A program made the translations under genes and the position numbers. The notes beneath the pieces were generated by a model that was not told the origin of the DNA, did not search any database, and saw only the letters and a program-made list of their open reading frames with translations. From Pohlia nutans (taxonomy: Eukaryota > Streptophyta > Bryopsida > Bryales > Mniaceae): DNA of 64,000 bases. The stretch lies in contig CM040106.1 in assembly GCA_022496805.1 (NCBI GenBank), forward strand, positions 5,766,001 through 5,830,000. The letters run 5' to 3'. Positions 19,733-31,198 of this stretch are shown here, in pieces; position 1 is the stretch's first letter; every line of letters starts with the position of its first letter.

Positions 19733-19737
19733 GCTCA

Positions 19738-20350
19738 CACCGCAAGTTCACTACATGCAATTTCTAGATGGCTAATGTTTTTTCAGTAAAGCGAATTAAT
19801 AAAAGTTCTTTCAATCTCTCAGTGAAGCGCTTGTTGCCGTTATTGGAGAAAAAACAACATACCTCGTGATTTCAAAGCTGAAAAAACCCCGGCGTGAACT
19901 CTATTCGGACGACATCCACAAATGCGCAAACCCTTGCTGTACCTCATCCAAGACTTTGCAGCTCTAAAACCGGTATTGAAGAGTAAAAAACAAACCTTTT
20001 GATCTCAAAGGAGCAACAAAAAACCCCGTCTCTACTCTAGTTGTACAACATCCAACGAATAGCATAAATCCTAGCTGGACCACATCCAAAAATTGCAGCA
20101 AGGAAGCATATCTCTACTAGCGGGAAAAATCAGTGTGAGCTAAACCCCAAACCTCCTCATCCGGGCACCAATATGAAGAGGAACGACGTCAATCACACGG
20201 CAATTCTCAAACGTTTAGGCCAAACATGAAGTCTAAGGTGGCTAATTATACCCGAAATGTCCACTGTGAAGGTCATGTGCTCCTTCAAGTGACTTCAACA
20301 AAATAATTGGGCACTCCATAGCATGCACACCCTCGCAGAATCACCATCCA
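19738..20350. other. non-coding stretch
   Basis: I see no gene, RNA or transposon terminus here. It lies in the central spacer between the two outward-facing gene systems. Confidence 0.4.
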
Positions 20351-20800
20351 ATGAAAACCCTAATCCCCGCCACAGTGCGCCGTCTACACCGGAAGCACAG
20401 ACACACCACAGAATCCGCTTCAACAGAAGCTTCAATAATCCGCTTAAGCTTCAATCAACAATCCGCTCAAGCTTCACATAATGCGCTTCAAAATCCGCTC
20501 AAATTGCGGCAATTGAAAAACTCCTCCGGATCTGCAGAGTCTCACGACGCGCCGAGACAGAGCGAAAGACGACGACGAGGAAGAAGGGACAACGGGCTCG
20601 GGGAAGACGACGGATTGCGGCGCAGGGCACTGCAGGGCAGGGTCGAGCCGGGCAGGGCAAGGCCGGGCAGGGCAATGCCGAGCTGGCCAGGGCCGGCAAG
20701 GCCAAAAAATTTCCCAGGCCGTCCGAGCTCTCCAAAGACATTGATTAGGTCCATTCACATAATCGTCAATCGATGATTGATGCACATAAACGTCATCCAT
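20351..20800. other. GC-rich low-complexity segment
   Basis: A local GC peak with repeated GGGCAGGGC-type decamers (20625-20700) produces overlapping ORFs in three minus frames and one plus frame. All translate to low-complexity Arg/Pro/Ala-rich sequence. A real exon is not excluded but is not supported. Confidence 0.4.
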
Positions 20801-20831
20801 TAATACAACGATGTGCTATCATGATGTCATC

Positions 20832-20847
20832 ATCGTGATATCACGAT
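20832..20847. repeat. perfect 16-bp palindrome ATCGTGATATCACGAT
   Basis: Perfect palindrome within a cluster of ATCGTGAT copies (20830-20895). Confidence 0.8.
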
Positions 20848-21015
20848 AATTACGTGAATCTCATCGTGATCTGCCTATCATCGTGATACTATCCTTTGTC
20901 TTCATGATGATATAATCATCCATTCACACGTAAACCCCCTCACAATTTCGAATTTCGCATTCTAACAATTTCCCTAGTATGTAATAATAGTATTTGAGAA
21001 TCTTGAAAACTTTAC

Positions 21016-21040
21016 TAGGGTTTAGGGTTTAGGGTTTAGG
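21016..21040 (+). repeat. interstitial telomere-like TTTAGGG run
   Basis: About three and a half TTTAGGG units, the plant telomere motif. Similar short runs occur at about 30600. They are far too short to be a telomere. Confidence 0.8.
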
Positions 21041-21399
21041 TGTAGAATACTTCAAGTGACAAAAGAAATCCTCGATGGAGTCAGTAGATTATGGATGAAA
21101 AAGATACTGAATTTTGGATAATGTACAATTTTTGGACGATATCCAAATTTCATCCACGCTTTCTCATCCCACCTTGATATTAGGAAGGTAGAAGTGAAAG
21201 CCATCCTAAATTAGCTTTGATTGGAAATAAGAAATATAAGTTAAATTAAACAAACATGAAAATTTACATACAAAAATTTGGTAGAAGTGAAAATGATAAG
21301 TAATTCTGGTCAGTGTACAATTTTTGGACGATGTACAAATTTCATCCACGTTTTCTCATCCGACCCTGATATTGAGAAGATACTGAGAAGGGTAGCATT

Positions 21400-23420
21400 T
21401 TTCAAGTGCATAGGGTCGGTGTGAATAACATGTCAGTTCGGAATGTCAATCACCCGGTGCCCACCGGACAAGGGGACATTGGGACAATACTACTCTCCTC
21501 TTTCGGGGATAAAATGTAATCTCAAAAACACAACCTTGAGAAGGAAAAAAAATAAAAAAAGGATTGAGCAATTGACTTATGTAATCTCAAAAACTCACCA
21601 TTGAATATAAAAAGAAAATTAAAAATAGATTGATTCTAATCTTACGTATACCCAAAAACAGACCGATGAATGAAAATATTAAGAAAAAAGATTGATTCTA
21701 GAATTCCGCAATCTCAATAACATACCCTTGAATAAAATAAAATCCAGTGAAGATTGATTCTATACTTACGTAATCTCATATTAAACACACCCATGAATAG
21801 AACAAATAAAAAAGGATTGATTCTCTACTTTCGTATTCTCAAAAAAGACATCGAACAAATTAAAATAAGTGTGCTCATATAGTTTTAAAACATCATGACA
21901 TACCGTGAAATACAAGACATCATTCAAGAAGCCGTCATGAAATATGAAATCATGAAATAAGCCACCCTTTTGATTTAGTAGACAAGATTCACAATGAATT
22001 GGCGAATCATGGATCCAACATGTGATCTCATTAGATTTTCAAATCTAGTGGTAATGAGTGTTCACCTTCATTATCTAAAACTAAAAATCTAGAACTTGCC
22101 CTTGTATATAAATTCCAAAATATTATTCTAAATACAAGTATATGATTGTTTTATTAAATCCCTCAATTAATAACCTCGATTTTCCCTGAATATGGTCTGC
22201 TGAAAATTACTTTATTGTTGTTAACCATATACACTAAACCTTGCTGGCGTGGTTCCAATATTTCAAGTGGGTGGATGTTTGTGATACAAAATTTTGGACA
22301 ATGTACAATTTTTGGACAATGTACAAATTTCATACGGGATGGGCGGTTAGCTTCCTGCATGTTTACTCCCCAAACGTTCTCACCATTTTCAGATCTGGCA
22401 GTTTTTCAAAGATGCATTATAAAATGCAACTAAGAGGAATATTTTCAAATTGATGGATGAATAAAAGTTGTACACTATGAGTTTTAGATTCTATCCATAC
22501 GGTTAGCTCTGCAAGTGCTATCACCAATACTTGTGTATTCAATTTCTAACTCAAAATTTAACACTCTTTTGTAATCTGATCACAAATAAGATGTTGACAA
22601 TTTAATAGGGAAATTCTTTGTGATCGGTTGAAATGTAATACTGTAACTGTGTTTTTTTATTTTATGAAATATTTATGTCACAAATCATCCCTTTTCTAAT
22701 CGGATCACACATGCATGAAGCCAACGTCCCATAAAAGTTTCGATAAAAAATCCACACTACAAAAACTGCATGACGCATGAGAAAATGAACATCATAACAT
22801 GTTGGATTCATGATTTGCCAATTCATTATGACTCTTGTCTCCTAAATCATAAGGGCGCTTATTTCATGATGTCGTATTCCATGACGACTTATTTCATGAT
22901 GTCTTGTAATTCACGGTGACTCATGATGTTTCATGAGTATATAAGCATATTTTTATTATTTTTTTAAAAGTGTCTTTGTGAGATTACGTGAGTATAGAAT
23001 TAATCCTTATTCTATTAATTTTCATTGACGAGTGTGTTCTTGAGATTGCGTAAGTATAGAACCAATCCTTGTTTTTTTTCTATTCAATGCTTTGTTTTTG
23101 AAATTGCGTAATATAGGCTGGTCATTCTTTTTTTATTTTTCTATTGCAGGGTGTGTTTCTGGGATTACATAAGTATAGAACCAATCCTTTTTTTTCTATT
23201 TCAGGGTGTGTTTTTTAGATTACGTAAATATAGAACCATTTCAAATGTAGGTATAAAACCTATCAATGAAGAGTTTTAAACAAATTTTGAACCTGAACTC
23301 TATAAATTAGATGGAAATTTACCAAATCTATACACTCTATACATTTTTTAGAGCCAAGTCACTTTCAATTATAAAATTCCCAAAAAAATGTAACCAAAAT
23401 CCTTTTAAATTTCAAGTTCC
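21400..23420. repeat. large foldback with tandem repeats in its arms
   Basis: The left arm (about 21480-22130) and right arm (about 22740-23240) are approximate reverse complements. The outer parts are tandem units of about 60-70 bp built on TGATTCTATACTTACGTAAT, and its complement on the right. The inner parts share CATGATGTCTTGTATTTCAC-type and GAAGGTGAACACTCATT-type blocks. A third related copy lies at 32630-33240. It is probably a MITE-like or foldback element. Confidence 0.65.
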
Positions 23421-25070
23421 ACACCCTTTGATTGATTTGCATGTTTCGATGTGCATTATACAATTCATACACATGTCTTATACAGTTACCTTCTATTTTA
23501 ATACATTCTATATCTTGTAGTGTACGTCGTGTTGGAAACAATTAGTAAAGACCAGTGCATCCAGCTATAGAGCCCTCGGTACTAAACGGTTTGAAGTTTG
23601 ACATCCATGAGCATGAGCAGCTAAAGTTGCCATGTTAGAATTCACAAATTGTGCCATATAATGTGGAAAACAAATATGACAATTAGCGGTTGTAATGTTT
23701 CTTTTTTGATCATGGACTCACAGACATGAAGCTAATTTTCCATAAACAATTATGTAAACAAATCACAATACAAAAACCACATGTCGGATGAGAATCTATG
23801 GATGAAATTTGGATTAGTGTACCGGGTATACAGGCTTAGGTTTTTGAAGAACTCACTTGCATGGATGGGCAATTAGTAAGATGTTCAATACTTACATATA
23901 CAACACATATGATCAACAACTCACGATGTACGTACAACTTTATTCATGCATTAAGTTCAAAAGATCCCTCTTATTTGCATTTTATAATACATGTAACAGT
24001 TAGAAGATGTATGTAAACTCAATTTATTATTAGGTGTGTAAGAGCTTGATGGTCTTCAATCTCATGGAAAACTAGGTGAGCCGTCTTTCTTAACAGCCAA
24101 ATACATTTTTTATAAGTTTAAAGTTCTTACATGCTTAATAATGATGATCAACCAAGATTTTTCATGCTCTTTAAACTATTTGAGGTGCACAAATAAAAGT
24201 ACAGTATAGCAAAATTCACAATATCTTATTAAAACAGAAGGTGACTTTCAAAAAGATTCTTATATTTAGGCATTTTACAAAGGCAATGTCTAAGCATTTT
24301 ACTGTATAGTAAACATCACGCGTAACTAATGTTTAAAATATCTTCAAATCATATTGAAAGTTTTGTATAAATATATTTTTGACAATTGGAATAGGAAAAA
24401 TTATATTTAAGGTAAATAAGTGTTATGGTTACACATAGATTAAAAATGAAAGGGAAGAAATTATTAAACGCATGTCAAATGACCACCCTTCAGAAACCCT
24501 TTGTATTTAGAGCACTCAATTTTTCAAATTTCTTGATGGTGTGAAATCTTCATACAACGTCTAATATTCTCTAATTTCAACGGTCGAACAATTCACCCAT
24601 AACTGAACTGTAACACCGAATTAACCCTTTGACGCACTAAAGTACAAAAGTGGTTTATGTGACGTTTCAAACTTAGTTCAAAAAGTGAGGCCTTAAACAT
24701 GATTTTCCATAATAATTAGAATCAAATAATAGACACCATACCATCTTGTAGAGCATGTTATTCTAATTTCATTACAATATTAAAAAACAAACCGTGTTAA
24801 AATTTGGATTTTTAATTGAATTTCAAAAGAAACCCTTGCAAAACTAATTTAAAAATATTAGTATGGCGATAGTAAACTATAATGTAAATAAATAAAGTTG
24901 CAAGGGAGTGATAGCAAAATTGTTGATTTTCCAAATGTACCCCCCCCACCCAAGCGAAAAGGTTGATAAACCCTAACCTGAGTTACTTGACCCCACCCAT
25001 CGAGGAAAGGTGGCCATAACTTCACTTTCAGTTTCAGCACGACCCCCCAAAAGCGAATTAATTGTTTTAC
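23421..25070. other. AT-rich non-coding stretch
   Basis: I see no supportable gene. Fragments resembling the neighbouring foldback (GGATGAAATTTGG-type) recur near 23810. Confidence 0.4.
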
Positions 25071-25159
25071 AGTTTCATCCAGCCGCCATTTCTTCCGCCT
25101 GTATGCATTCATCCAGCGCATAGGGCAAGGGCTCTACATGTGTTCGTCGCAGGTGTTCA

Positions 25160-25400
25160 CATTCCCTTCGCTCCCTAACTGCGGCGCACGGAGGTGCTGC
25201 AGTTCCACTTTGTTGTCTGCCATCGCGGCGCACGAAGCTTGAATGTCCATTCTGCGCACGGAGGTCGTGCTCGTCGCTGTTTGATTGCGACCCTAAACCC
25301 AGTAGGGATTTGCGCACGGAGAGTGTCCAGCGGCGCACGCGCGAAGCTCATTTTTGGATGGGCGCGATCCGGTCAACTATTGCGGCGCACAAAGGTCGTC
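25160..25400 (+). repeat. cluster of GCGGCGCACGAAG-type motifs
   Basis: At least six imperfect copies of (GCG)GCGCACG(A/G)AG or TGCGCACGGAG occur within 240 bp, in a locally GC-rich spot upstream of the DUF7869-like gene. It could be a promoter or transposase-binding cluster; function unknown. Confidence 0.45.
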
Positions 25401-25937
25401 AAAACTCTGGTATGCACAGGTTTCTACGCAATGCCCTTGTTCATAATGTCTTCTCCGTTCAGTCTTTCTTCTCCCCTCGTCCGGATTTCGATGCGCTGGA
25501 GCATCGCATGGCTGCTTCTGTTCTATTTGCAATTTGGGATAGTATCGACTAGTTTTTGTCCTAGTCCAGATCCATTGCATATTATAGAATAATTGCATGC
25601 ACAGACTGAGGGTCCTGGTTTGTGTTTCCATAAGAAGCTTGAGTTTGTTTTTTGGCGAAGTTGGGGATGGTGCATTTCATGGAAATGTCCATTGATTGTG
25701 CACTGAGATGGACACGGATAAGCTGCTAACCATCGACCTCAACGTATTTTTTGTGAGTCGTACATTTCTTTACGCTTGATACTCAATCTTTATACTGCTG
25801 AAAGAAATTGGAATTTGTTGTGATATTTTAATTACCGTATATAGTTGAAATAATTACGGTGGTGAGTACATACGCTATACAGAAATTGTACGAGTACATG
25901 GTAATTTGTAGTGAATAGGTATCCCGAGGGCAGTGCA

Positions 25938-25961
25938 GCCAGTGGTCAGTTGACTATTGGC
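25938..25961. repeat. palindrome copy 10
   Basis: CAGTGGTCAGTTGACTATTG flanked by GC and GC, upstream of the + strand gene. Confidence 0.8.
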
Positions 25962-26115
25962 AGTGCAAAAATTGGTATGATCAACAGAACCGGACGACAC
26001 TGCATAGAATTCCGATGGCAGTCCTAGGAGACTTTGAGTGTGTCTGAATTCGGGTATGCTAGCTTCATAATCTCACAATGTGTATGTGTTTTCGGGCCGA
26101 GGATAAGAAAACCAC

Positions 26116-26349
26116 CACTACTAGAGAGTGCGTAAAAACTAAGACAAAGCCAACTCACATCTGTTGGAACCAACAGAGAATGGGTTTAACGTAGCAAACA
26201 TGTAATCATCTGCACAGGACCAACAAGTTTTCTCTTGGAACCAACAAGTTCTTGTTGATTTTTCGGATTCAACTGTTCCTAACCCGCACAGAACCAACAG
26301 AATTTCTGTTGATTTTATGCGGGTTAGGAACCCCATTTCTCTAGTAGTG
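26116..26349 (+). mobile_element. CACTA-like MITE, full copy A
   Basis: A 234-bp element with 12-bp perfect inverted ends CACTACTAGAGA...TCTCTAGTAGTG. The body is rich in hairpins (GTTGGAACCAACAG-type). The flanking 3-mers are CAC and CAT, an imperfect 3-bp duplication. It is the same length as the copy at 58283-58516. Confidence 0.9.
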
Positions 26350-26569
26350 CATGCGGCACATGAGTGGTTGGAAGTAGCCCAGAATGTTATGGGTTGTCTG
26401 GTTGCATTTTTTGAGTATGTAGACCATAGCGCTGGAGACCAAATTGGCTGTTTATAAGAACCTCTTCAATGAAATACTTTGTCAGTGGTAACGTCCCGAA
26501 CCTTTGGCATTAATCTGTGGACGGTCGTTGTCTATGGTGATGATGCACACAATAATGCATATCAATGTT

Positions 26570-26591
26570 CCAGTGGGCAATTGACTACAGG
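26570..26591. repeat. palindrome copy 11
   Basis: CAGTGGGCAATTGACTACAG upstream of the + strand gene. Confidence 0.75.
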
Positions 26592-26846
26592 TCGAACGCT
26601 TCCTACTGATTTTGGTAGCGTCAAACGTTGAGGAATCAGAATTGGTAGCGTCTCGCGCAGGAACAAGAATTGGTAGCGTCTCACGTAGGATTTTGTCCAA
26701 GGAAACAAATAATGTTGATAGTGCAGAACAGGCGCGCGACGAAATGCAATCTCCAATCTCCCGGTGGACATGTCAAGGGTTTCTAAAACCAGGCATCAAA
26801 GGCTCTTCATATTGTTAGTGAACTAATCGGTGTGTCACTAATCAGA

Positions 26847-26867
26847 CAGTGGTCAATTGACTACTGG
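26847..26867. repeat. palindrome copy 12
   Basis: CAGTGGTCAATTGACTACTG, preceded by ATCAGA, about 330 bp before the first long coding segment of the + strand gene. This is the cleanest copy. Confidence 0.8.
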
Positions 26868-27193
26868 ATAGTGTTTCTAGGCAATCCTCAAATCTAATGT
26901 GGGGATTACTACCTTCTTTACTAATTAAGTACGTTGGCACTAATGTATGATCAACGGTTTTTTTGGCCGTGTTATGCAGGCACGTCGCCGAAATTGAACA
27001 ATGATGGATAGTGATTCTGATTATAGTGATGTGGTAAGACTGTTGAACTAAGTGTGGATCTTCAATCTGTATTTAGCTCTTTTTCAATGTGGCAGCGGAA
27101 TTGCTGGAGGGCTTGAGTTCTATTAGATGGGCACTGTCTATCCTTGTATAGGTTCAGCACTGAAGTATCCTCTACTATGCATACACAACGTAT

Positions 27194-28190
27194 ATGAATG
27201 CAGCTATGATCAATAAACGTTGTGCTTTACAGGGAGTTGACCTTGACGTAGAAGATGCAAATGAGGTGTATCACATTCTGGATGAAGATATGCCAATCCC
27301 CAGCTGCAAAGGTATTTGCAGAGATGATTGGTGTAAGAAGGAAGTACACCTAGTCCACTCAACTAGAGTGTGTGTGGCTACATCGTATGTGGAGTTTGCA
27401 AAACCGTGGCAGTCTATTGATGGTAGATCACCTTTAGGAGAGGAGTTTGTAGGGGTGGTGGTTTGCGAAGTATTACAAGCGGGTGCCTCATTGGAAACTC
27501 GCACCCTTCGCAGATGGTCTACAAAGTTCACACTATTCGAAGGAGTCAGTCTTTACAACCATGAACGCAAATTCAACGAAGATATTAAAATGAAAGTAGC
27601 CAAATTGGGTGATCGCAGGGGAAGTCGTCAATATTCATCATTGCGAGATGCAGAACCCCGTGAAATGTCGCGAAAAGACAGTCTCGTACACAAATAGTCA
27701 ATTCGTGAGACATTACAAACTGCACGTTGCAAGCGGCAATGCTTGAGTCAATTCAACCGTGCAATGGTGGAGACCGTGCGTTATGAAATGGATCACTTGA
27801 CTCGAAGTCAAAAGATAGTATGAAACTTTCTGTGCATAGAAACTTTCAGTGCAAATCAAACACATCTAAAAGAGTGTGTGTTGTGGAAGGGAAGACGGTA
27901 TGTATGCATGAATGGCGTTTTATTTATGGCTTATCAAAGACTGATTTTTATCGGTATCGTGACTATGCCGCCACTGGTCGACGACCTCAACATCATAGAA
28001 CCCTCGGGAAGAAGAAGATATCAAGTAGCTCTGCATAGGCTACACAGACAATGTCCATGATATTGTCGTCAACGGCAGATGCAATGCCGCACAGAAGACA
28101 CACAAAAACAAACGACATAATGTTGTGAGTGAAGCAGATGCCACAAAGGAATTTGCCCGCCACAATTCTTCTATTGTGCAATACTGAAGT
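27194..28190 (+). pseudogene. DUF7869-like transposase-type protein, N-terminal part
   Basis: One frame runs from ATG 27194 through a TAG at 27695 and on to RCKRQCLSQFNRAMVETVRYEMDH. It then shifts near 27815 to KLSVHRNFQ...GKTVCMHEWRFIYGLSKTDFYRYRDYA and, past a TAG at 28036, to ADAMPH and LPATI. The order CRQC..., GK.VC..AW...G.S...F.R....A, then the DAMPH helix matches my recollection of plant proteins with a C-terminal DUF7869 (DDE/RNase H-like) domain. The first 167 codons (27194-27694) are not recognised. The catalytic core that should follow is missing: the sequence passes straight to the C-terminal domain near 28190. A related core fragment lies at 40772. Confidence 0.6.
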
Positions 28191-31100
28191 GGAGTAAAGG
28201 AGGCGCAGGAGGAATGCGAGATGGAAGCAGTGGATGTCTTGTGCATGGGATTTTGGCCTCAAACCAGACAATCATTTGATGTTCAGACACTGTATGATGT
28301 TGACGGTGCAGTACGTGACAAATTCGCCGAGGACGAGCATTACATAGGACCACGTAGTTTGCGTCCTAGACCTTCGTTTTGGGTAGGTAGAGATTGTCAT
28401 ACAGGGTATTTTATGTTAGTACGTCCTGCAAGCAATGGCAATGTACATATTTGGCTCGGTGAAGCACGTTCAGATCCAATAATAACGTGTGGCGATATCA
28501 AGCAGATCTCGAAGCAGCTTATTGGCTTACGGTTCAACATGGAGGACCGTAAGGCCATAGCTAAAGAGGCTGATGAGAGCACAATTTTGCTTCAGCAAGA
28601 TCTGAAGATTGTTGTTGATAAATGTGCCGCCTTAGAAACAGAGGTGTGCAAGATTTAGGGTGCTAGGATTGCTGATGTTGATTAGGGTTTAGGTTTAATT
28701 TTTTTGTGTTCGTTCTGTACAAGTTCGGTGTTTGAGGGTTCTGATTATCTATGGTGCTTACAGATCGCTTCTTTTTTGGAGACGCTGCCAGAGCAACCAG
28801 CAGGGGAAAATGAAACCTTGACCACATTGAGGGCTTTATTGTGCCAGCTCAAAGGCGAGCAGGAATTGCTAGAGCGAAATATTTCAATTTCGCAAACCAT
28901 GCTTGAGGATAAGAGAAAGAGGGCAATTCAAGGAGAGAACATCTTTCAAGATACAGAGATAACTTTATGGGAGACTGAATCCAACTTGCGAGTGATAAAG
29001 GGAGAGGTAGAAGATGTTGAGAGATTGAAGGAAGTTGTTCAGTTCCAACTTCAGGAAATGAAGAAAGGTGGAGGGGTGTCATTGTGGCCCAAACCTGTTC
29101 TTCATCCTAGTTCTCCTAGTTCACTTGATCTTCCATTGCAGATTGATGTCTCTGCATGTGCATTCTGTAGTAGATGGTATTCTTGTATGGACGTAGTGGT
29201 GGTCCTTTGTATGCACATGTTTCACCCGTTTTGCATTGCGGAGCTTGCAAGACACTCAAACAAGTGCAATGCTTGTGATAGGTTGTTTCATCCACAATGG
29301 TGGACTTCGTGGGGGTTTCGTGCCTTGGACGAGGAACTGAAGGTGGAATCAGAGAAGCTGGGTCTGAAATGTCAACGTGAAGACTTGCTACAAGCTTTGA
29401 TTCAAGAGCACAAAGAACAAGCACCAGGCAGTAAGTATTTGATCACCACGTTTCAATGCATCTTGCTTAGAGTGCTGCATACGATTATGTTTTATCTTGG
29501 GATACTCGTTAGAGTGTTGAGTACTGTTGTGCTTCGTTTGGGGTGACTTCTTAGAGTGATGCCACGGTGTTTTCGAACAGTGGTCTGATGGTTACAGTGA
29601 TGGGATGACTCCTTAGAGTGCTGCTATGATTGTGCTTACTAGTGGTTTGATGGTATTGAGTACTGGTATTGTCCTTAGAGTGCTGCTACGGTTGTGCTTA
29701 CTAGTGGTTTGATGGTTAGAGTACAAGTAACTTCTTTAGACTGCTACTACGGTTGTGCTTACAAGTGGTCTGATGGTTAGAGTACTGGGTATTCTACATA
29801 GAGTGCTGCTACATTTGTCAATAAAAGTGGTCTCATGGTTAGAGTGTTGGGTTGTCTCCTTAGAGTGCTGCCACATTTGTCAATAAAAGTGGCACCGTGG
29901 TTAGAGTACTGGTATTCTCCTTCAAGTGCTGCTTGATTTAAGCTCAAAAGTCGTTTGATGGTTAGAGTTCTGATTTTGTGCTTAGAATGCTACTACATTG
30001 AAGCTTAGGATGGTTTGATGGTTAGAGATCTCAAATTTGTGCTTACAGTGCTGCTGCATTATTGCTTACAAGTGGTTAGATGGTTTAGGATACTGGATTT
30101 ATGCTTAGAGTGCTGCTTCATTAGTGCATACAAGTGGTTTGTTGGTTAGGGTGTAGGCTTTGTGCTTAGAGTGCTGCTACATTCAACCTTAGAAGTGGTT
30201 AGGTGGTTTAGGGTTTAGGGTTTATGCTTAGAGTGCTGCTACTTTGAACTTTACAAGTGGTTTGATAGTTATAGTACTGAGTTTTCTGCTTAGAGTGCTG
30301 CTTCATTGACGCATACTAATGGTTTGATGGTTAAAGTACTGAATTTGTGCTTAGACTGCTGCTCCACTGAAGCATACAAGTGGTTTGATGGTTTAGGGTA
30401 CCTGCTTTTCTGCGTAGAGTGTTGCTTCATTGAGGCATACTAGTGGTTTGATGGTTACAGTATTGGATTTGTGCTTAGACTGCTGCTCCACTAAAGCATA
30501 CAAGTGGTTTGATGGTTACAATACTGGATTTTCTGCTTGTAGTATGGTTTAGAGTTTAGGATTTGCTTGTGATGTAGGGTTTTTTTTCTTAAAGTGTTGG
30601 GTTTAGGGTTTAGGGTTTATAATGAGGTTGTGGTTACAAATGGTTTGGGGCTGTGAGCATTGCTCATTTTTTTCAGGTTCAACGGGAGGCTTGAATCGAC
30701 CTTCAGATTTAGGTTCTAGTGCCAGAGTATGTGATGTTGCAGTTAGGAATGGGAATGAGGATCACGGTCCTTTGATGGTGACCGCAAAGTCAGTTGGAAC
30801 GAATACCACAGAGACGGGTATTGCAAGGGCACCAATTCCAAGGCCAGTGGTTGCCATGAGGGTATCTACATCTATGCAAGAGGTCGATTCTCCGGAGAAG
30901 GGTTCCATCCCTTCTAACCATAGATAACGATGAGCCCTTGGAAGTTGTCATGGAGGATGTACCAAGCCAGCCGAAAGAAGGGCATAGAGTACCGGATGAG
31001 TCACAATACTGCAAGCGTCCATTGCTATCAAGCATATTAGGCTTAGAAACTGAAGGTATGGCTGCCACATCAGAAACAGATGAAGGAGGTACCAAGAAAG

Positions 31101-31198
31101 ACCAGACCAAGAAAGCCAAGAGAACGCCCAAAGACAAGAAGAGTGTGCCTGTGCCAACACCAAACACTAGAGCCCAGGCAAAGCCTAAGGGAAATTGA
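28190..31198 (+). pseudogene. DUF7869-like C-terminal region with coiled coil, RING-H2 and basic tail
   Basis: Spliced segments are 28190-28643, 28764-29430 and 30677-31198. The introns are 28644-28763 (acceptor GCTTACAG) and 29431-30676 (donor GTAAGT, acceptor TTTTTTTCAG), and frames join correctly at both. The first part has VLCMGFWPQTRQSFD and FWVGRDCHTGYFMLVRP...WLGEARSDP. The second has a coiled coil, then a C3H2C3 RING-H2-like finger (CAFC...LCMHMFHPFC...KCNAC) at about 29150-29285 followed by HPQWWTSWGF. The last part ends in a Lys-rich tail (about 31080-31195) that could act in nuclear targeting or DNA binding. A one-base shift near 30920 breaks it. RING fingers of this form usually act in ubiquitin transfer; the role in a transposon is inference. 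Confidence 0.6.
29470..30600 (+). repeat. intron minisatellite, 61-62 bp period
   Basis: About eighteen degenerate units containing AGTGGTTTGATGGTTAGAGT and CTTAGAGTGCTGCTAC. Landmarks at 29642, 29704, 29765, 29827, 29888, 29950 and 30011 give the period. The array fills the last intron of the + strand gene. Confidence 0.9.

Noticed and set aside
20474..20800. Overlapping ORFs in a GC-rich segment
   Set aside because: Open frames occur in four frames at once because of repeated GGGCAGGGC units. Translations are low complexity with no domain.
21016..21040. Possible telomere
   Set aside because: Only three to four TTTAGGG units, flanked by ordinary sequence on both sides.
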